Source: Neobacillus niacini (GTDB taxonomy: Bacteria > Bacillota > Bacilli > Bacillales > Cytobacillaceae). Taken from it: a stretch of DNA of 64,000 nucleotides. The stretch is from positions 175,259-239,258 of the forward strand of contig NZ_JACWFG010000005.1 in NCBI RefSeq assembly GCF_019749295.1, read 5' to 3'. The position numbers were made by a program, and so were the translations under genes. Of this stretch, positions 60,435 through 64,000 are shown piece after piece (the first letter of the stretch is position 1; each line of letters starts with the position of its first letter). A model generated the notes under the pieces. The model saw only the letters and a list, made by a program, of their open reading frames with translations, did no database searches and was not told the DNA's origin.

Positions 60435-62582
60435 ATGGAGGAAATAACCTTATGGGTGGGTTTTGCAATTGAAATAGTATTGATTATCGCTACTATTTTG
60501 ATCATTTCTTCCCATCTTCGAAGAAATTCTAGAAATAATACTAACATTCAGTTAAATGAACAATATTATAAATCACTATTTGAAGAGAACCCTGACGCCA
60601 TTTTCATTTTTGATTTAAATGGTAAATTTGTTGTCGCAAACAAGGCTGTGTCTATCTATGGCTTTAGAGCTGAGGAATTAATTGATAAACCCTTTACAGG
60701 TTTCATACTTCCGAAGGATTTAGAGAAAGTGACTGCCCACTTTCTGCAAGCGGTGGAAGGAACGGCATCAAATTGTGATTGTACTATATTGGATAAAAAT
60801 CGGCAGCAAAGGGAAATTAGTATAACCAATATACCTATTTTTGTGAATAAAGAAATTTATGGTGTATACACAATTATTAAAGACATAACAGAACATAAAA
60901 AAGCACAAAGCGATTTAATGGAGGCAGAAGCCAAATACAGAAGTCTGATAGAAAACTCCTTGGTAGGGGTATATATTATGCAAGATGGAAAATTGGTATA
61001 TGTGAATCCGCGACTTTGCGAAATGTCTGGCTACAACCGTGAAGATTTATTAGGTTTAAATGTTTCAGAATTTATTTATCCCGAAGATTTGCCCCTAGTT
61101 AATGAGAATATGCGTAAAAGGTTTAATGATGAAACCGGTACGATGAAGTATGAATATCGAGCCATTAGAAAGGATCAAAGTGTCATTACCTTTGAATTAT
61201 ATGGTTCAAAGATTGTTTATGAAGGCAGGGACGCAATTATTGGTACTGTTATTGATATCACAGAGCGAAAAAACACTGAAAAAATGATTAAGCACATGGC
61301 TTATCATGACCAGTTAACGGATTTACCTAATCGGTATTTGTTACGAGAAAAACTAAATGAGGCAATAAGGGCTTCAAAACAAAATAACTGCCATTTCGCC
61401 CTGCTTTTTCTAGATTTAGATCGATTTAAAGCTATAAATGATACGATGGGACATGAAGTCGGTGACCAAGTATTAATTGAAATCGCGGAACGACTGAGAG
61501 ATAGTGTCGAAGAAAAAGATATTATTTCCAGGTATGGGGGAGACGATTTTTCTGTTCTGCTTCCTGAATCCGGGGAACAGAGAGCGAGTCAAGTCGCATC
61601 TCAAATTCTAACAAAATTATCTCTTCCATTAACCTTTGAACATCATGAAATCCTGGTTACACCAAGTATAGGGATTTCGCTGTTTCCTTACCATGGTCAA
61701 AACTCTGAAAGATTAATAAAAAATGCAGATTTAGCCATGTATCATGCAAAAAGCTTAGGCAGAAATAACTTTCAATTTTTTGATGAAGAGTTAAATAAAA
61801 AAGCACAACATGAACTAGATTTGGAGATAAACTTACGAAAAGCTTTAGAGCAAAATCAACTGGTATTATTCTATCAGCCACAAGTTAACCTAGAAACCAA
61901 TCAGGTTTATGGTGCGGAAGCATTGATGAGGTGGATACATCCAGAAAAAGGAATTGTTCCGCCTGCAGAATTTATTCCTATTGCTGAAGAGTCTGGTTTG
62001 ATCATACCAATGGGGGAGTGGGCAATTAGAACTGCATGTCAGGAAAATAAAAAATGGCAGCTAGCAGGTTTTTCACCCATCACTGTTTCTGTAAATATAT
62101 CAGCCAAACAGTTTTTTCAATCAAATTTAGTTGAAATCGTTAAATCCGCCTTAACAGACACGGGACTTGAGCCGAATTTCTTAGAGTTGGAGATAACAGA
62201 GAGTATTACAATGGATGTGGAACGTTCGATTTCAACATTATTAGAACTAAAGAACCTTGGGGTCAAGATTAGTATTGACGATTTTGGAACGGGGTACAGT
62301 TCCCTAAATTATCTGAGAAGGCTGCCAATTGATAAACTTAAAATTGACCAATCTTTTATTCGGGATTGTCCTAATGACATAAACAGTAATACGATTGTCA
62401 GGACCATCATTGTAATGGCTCATCTTCTAAAACTCCACGTTAAAGCGGAGGGTGTTGATAAGGCGGAACAAGTATCCTTTCTTCTCGAACAGGGATGTAA
62501 GGAGGCACAAGGGTATTTATTCAGTAAACCATTACCGGTAACGGAATTTGAAACTGATTTCATGCAAAAACGCTTAGGCTAA
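60435..62582 (+). CDS. PAS-PAS-GGDEF-EAL cyclic di-GMP protein
   Basis: 715-residue signalling protein. One N-terminal membrane helix (residues about 8-26), then two PAS domains (about 45-160 and 165-280), a GGDEF domain with RYGGDDFSVLLP (active-site variant GGDDF is compatible with diguanylate cyclase activity) and a C-terminal EAL domain with YGAEALMRW and SIDDFGTGYSSLNYL. It may both make and degrade c-di-GMP. TTG 60432 (GGAGG 8 nt upstream) is an alternative start. Confidence 0.93.
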   Translation: MEEITLWVGFAIEIVLIIATILIISSHLRRNSRNNTNIQLNEQYYKSLFEENPDAIFIFDLNGKFVVANKAVSIYGFRAEELIDKPFTGFILPKDLEKVTAHFLQAVEGTASNCDCTILDKNRQQREISITNIPIFVNKEIYGVYTIIKDITEHKKAQSDLMEAEAKYRSLIENSLVGVYIMQDGKLVYVNPRLCEMSGYNREDLLGLNVSEFIYPEDLPLVNENMRKRFNDETGTMKYEYRAIRKDQSVITFELYGSKIVYEGRDAIIGTVIDITERKNTEKMIKHMAYHDQLTDLPNRYLLREKLNEAIRASKQNNCHFALLFLDLDRFKAINDTMGHEVGDQVLIEIAERLRDSVEEKDIISRYGGDDFSVLLPESGEQRASQVASQILTKLSLPLTFEHHEILVTPSIGISLFPYHGQNSERLIKNADLAMYHAKSLGRNNFQFFDEELNKKAQHELDLEINLRKALEQNQLVLFYQPQVNLETNQVYGAEALMRWIHPEKGIVPPAEFIPIAEESGLIIPMGEWAIRTACQENKKWQLAGFSPITVSVNISAKQFFQSNLVEIVKSALTDTGLEPNFLELEITESITMDVERSISTLLELKNLGVKISIDDFGTGYSSLNYLRRLPIDKLKIDQSFIRDCPNDINSNTIVRTIIVMAHLLKLHVKAEGVDKAEQVSFLLEQGCKEAQGYLFSKPLPVTEFETDFMQKRLG

Positions 62583-62602
62583 TAGCTCCAAGCGTTTTTT
62601 TT
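62566..62602 (+). terminator. Terminator overlapping the end of the GGDEF-EAL gene
   Basis: AAAACGCTT and AAGCGTTTT pair across 14 nt (with AGGCTAATAGCTCC inside), followed by T-run. Confidence 0.7.
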
Positions 62603-62614
62603 GTTTGATAATTT

Positions 62615-62923
62615 TTAACGCTGCAACCGTTTAAGCACTCGTTCTTCAAATTCTGCTTGATCTATATCTAATCCTATGACTTCATTGCGAAAGGATTTAA
62701 ACCGCCCGTTCTCAACCTCAAGAGTAAAATATCCCCTAGAACTGGCTAGGTTAATATCGCCGATTATATTTTTTCTTCTTGAAGGGTCAAACAAATTTAC
62801 TAAATTAGGATTGCTTGGATGGGGCTTGAATCGACAGCCCTGTTCTACACAAATTCTAACAATATTACGTACCTTTGGATTCGTAATACTTTCTACCTGT
62901 TTTATTACTTCCTCGTTAGCCAT
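62615..62923 (-). CDS. Hypothetical protein, bacillus-conserved type
   Basis: 102 residues. It starts MANEEVIKQVESI, with GCRFKPHPSNPNLVNLFDP and GYFTLEVENGRFKSF patches, and ends EERVLKRLQR. Small, soluble, mixed charge. I do not recognise the family. The start at 62923 has AAAGGAG about 10 nt upstream on the minus strand; the upstream ATG at 62944 lacks one. Confidence 0.6.
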   Translation of the reverse strand: MANEEVIKQVESITNPKVRNIVRICVEQGCRFKPHPSNPNLVNLFDPSRRKNIIGDINLASSRGYFTLEVENGRFKSFRNEVIGLDIDQAEFEERVLKRLQR

Positions 62924-63107
62924 AGGTGTGATTCTCCTTTCCATTCTTCAAACAGTATGCTGATTCGAAGGAATTTATGCTTGGTTGTAAATGTTTTAGA
63001 ACGCTATCCTTACAAAAGTGTAAGGTAAAAGTAAGATAAGGAAATTTTAGAGTAAAGGAAATAGCCATATACTCTTTTTATTAGAAGCTATGAGGAGGAG
63101 TTCGTAA

Positions 63108-63692
63108 GTGAATGAGAATTTGTTTAGACTAATTAACGATTTAGGGAAACACCATACTTACTTAAATCCTGTTTTTATATTTATTGCAGAATATATGGTT
63201 GTTTTCCTAGCACTGGCAGTTTTGATATTTTGGTTTACACGCGTATACAAGAATAGAATAATGGTGATTTGTAGCTCAATCACATTTGTTATCGCTGAAT
63301 TCTTTGGAAAAATAGCAGGGAAAATTCATTCGAATCATCAGCCATTTGCAGAATTGACTAATGTTAATCAATTAATAGAAAAAGCAGTTGACAATTCATT
63401 CCCCAGTGACCATACCATCTTGTTTTTTTCATTCTGTGTGACATTTTGTTTGTTTAGAGGTGCAAGGGGATCTTTTTGGATTGTCCTAGCATTATTAGTA
63501 GGAATTTCGCGCATCTGGGTGGGAGTACACTATCCAGCGGATATTTTGGTTGGTGCATTGATAAGTATTGGGTCTGCTTTAATCGTGATTCGTATCTTTC
63601 CGAAATTAGGCATGGTTAATAGACTATTAGGGATATATGAAAAAGGGGAATCCTATTTCCTTCCATTAAAAAAAGACAATTATCAAGGATGA
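63108..63692 (+). CDS. bcrC: Undecaprenyl-diphosphatase, PAP2/BcrC type
   Basis: 194-residue membrane phosphatase that recycles undecaprenyl pyrophosphate; BcrC length is about 193. PAP2 motifs: KIHSNHQPF (first motif, Gln where Arg is usual), SFPSDHT (second) and SRIWVGVHYPADI (third). Six or so hydrophobic segments. GTG start with GAGGAGG 9 nt upstream. Membrane-lipid genes (DedA, cls) are close by. Confidence 0.87.
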   Translation: MNENLFRLINDLGKHHTYLNPVFIFIAEYMVVFLALAVLIFWFTRVYKNRIMVICSSITFVIAEFFGKIAGKIHSNHQPFAELTNVNQLIEKAVDNSFPSDHTILFFSFCVTFCLFRGARGSFWIVLALLVGISRIWVGVHYPADILVGALISIGSALIVIRIFPKLGMVNRLLGIYEKGESYFLPLKKDNYQG

Positions 63693-63709
63693 ATATTAAT
63701 ATATAGAAG

Positions 63710-63748
63710 AAACCTGCTGAAACCCCAATTAAGCAGGTTTTAGCTTTT
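63710..63748 (+). terminator. Terminator after bcrC
   Basis: Stem AAACCTGCT/AGCAGGTTT with a 13-nt loop, followed by T-rich sequence. Confidence 0.75.
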
Positions 63749-63826
63749 TATAAATGAGGGTAACTCTGTAATGGGAAGCAGGAATTGTTCTTAACCTTTG
63801 AGTGGGAAATTGGAAGAAATTTCACC

Positions 63827-63856
63827 TTGTATGGAACTTGATACGATGTTATTATA
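63827..63856 (+). promoter_or_regulatory. Possible upstream rrn promoter
   Basis: TTGTAT (63827-63832), 18-nt spacer, TATTAT (63851-63856). Tandem promoters are common before Bacillus rrn operons. Confidence 0.35.
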
Positions 63857-63907
63857 AGAAAGTTCCTTCGGGAGAGGTTAACAACATATGAATCTTAAAA
63901 AAATGTG

Positions 63908-64000
63908 TTGACTAGAGTGAAGTGAACATGATAAGATGTTTCTTGTCGCTAAAACAAGTAACACTTTGTTCTTTGAAAACTAAACAAACAGTAACGTCAA
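63908..64000 (+). promoter_or_regulatory. rRNA operon promoter and BoxA leader
   Basis: TTGACT (63908-63913), 18-nt spacer, TAAGAT (63932-63937), then GTTCTTTGAAAACTAAACA near 63969-63987, the typical Bacillus rrn BoxA/NusB leader. The window ends here, just before the expected 16S rRNA gene. Confidence 0.75.

Overview
The window looks like the chromosome of a spore-forming, low-GC member of the Bacillaceae (Bacillus/Neobacillus-like). Signs are strong AGGAGG ribosome sites, frequent GTG/TTG starts, a GerA-type germinant receptor operon, a LysM/GH18 spore-cortex hydrolase, a CcpN homologue, Bacillus-type tRNA clusters with encoded CCA, and a Bacillus-type rrn promoter/BoxA leader at the right edge. 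Most genes are housekeeping or metabolic; there is no prophage and only one orphan serine recombinase.

Layout. 1-5,050: end of ppiB, an orphan large serine recombinase, a YibQ-like deacetylase, exoA and a methyltransferase. 5,370-6,693: an 11-gene tRNA operon. 7,144-8,700: a BCCT osmolyte transporter. 8,857-16,375: a reactive-sulfur (persulfide) locus: a CoA-disulfide reductase/rhodanese/TusA fusion, a CstR-type repressor, DsrE, several rhodaneses, a rhodanese/metallo-beta-lactamase protein, TusA and TauE, with palindromic TACCC-N4-GGGTA operators repeated across the locus. 16,555-23,167: a cobalamin riboswitch and a B12 uptake/salvage operon (btuF, btuC, btuD-cbiZ fusion, cbiA, cobO and a cytosolic BtuF-like protein). 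23,171-23,385: an unassigned structured RNA with its own promoter and terminator. 23,467-30,283: acyl-CoA dehydrogenase, mqo and the gerA/B/C operon. 30,374-39,356: small genes including an fbpB-type gene absent from longer-ORF lists, tRNA-Gly and tRNA-Ile, an Fpg homologue, the ccpN-yqfL-ppdK operon and a PQQ-type sugar dehydrogenase.

39,431-47,258 is the most unusual part. A Suv3-like RNA helicase is followed by a gene that joins a helix-turn-helix to a degenerate F1-ATPase beta-like domain. Next comes the hen1-pnkp RNA-repair operon (3'-end 2'-O-methyltransferase plus kinase/phosphatase/ligase). Palindromes lie in front of both the HTH gene and hen1, which suggests a regulated RNA-damage response. 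The HTH/beta-like protein is a candidate sensor or regulator; that role is inference.

47,358-63,692: spore hydrolase, PBP4a-type DacC, a divergent endonuclease IV, a CBS protein, several hypotheticals, an M1 peptidase lipoprotein, DedA, cardiolipin synthase, a PAS-PAS-GGDEF-EAL protein and a BcrC-type phosphatase. Two families of short intergenic repeats flank dacC. The window stops just before what should be a 16S rRNA gene.
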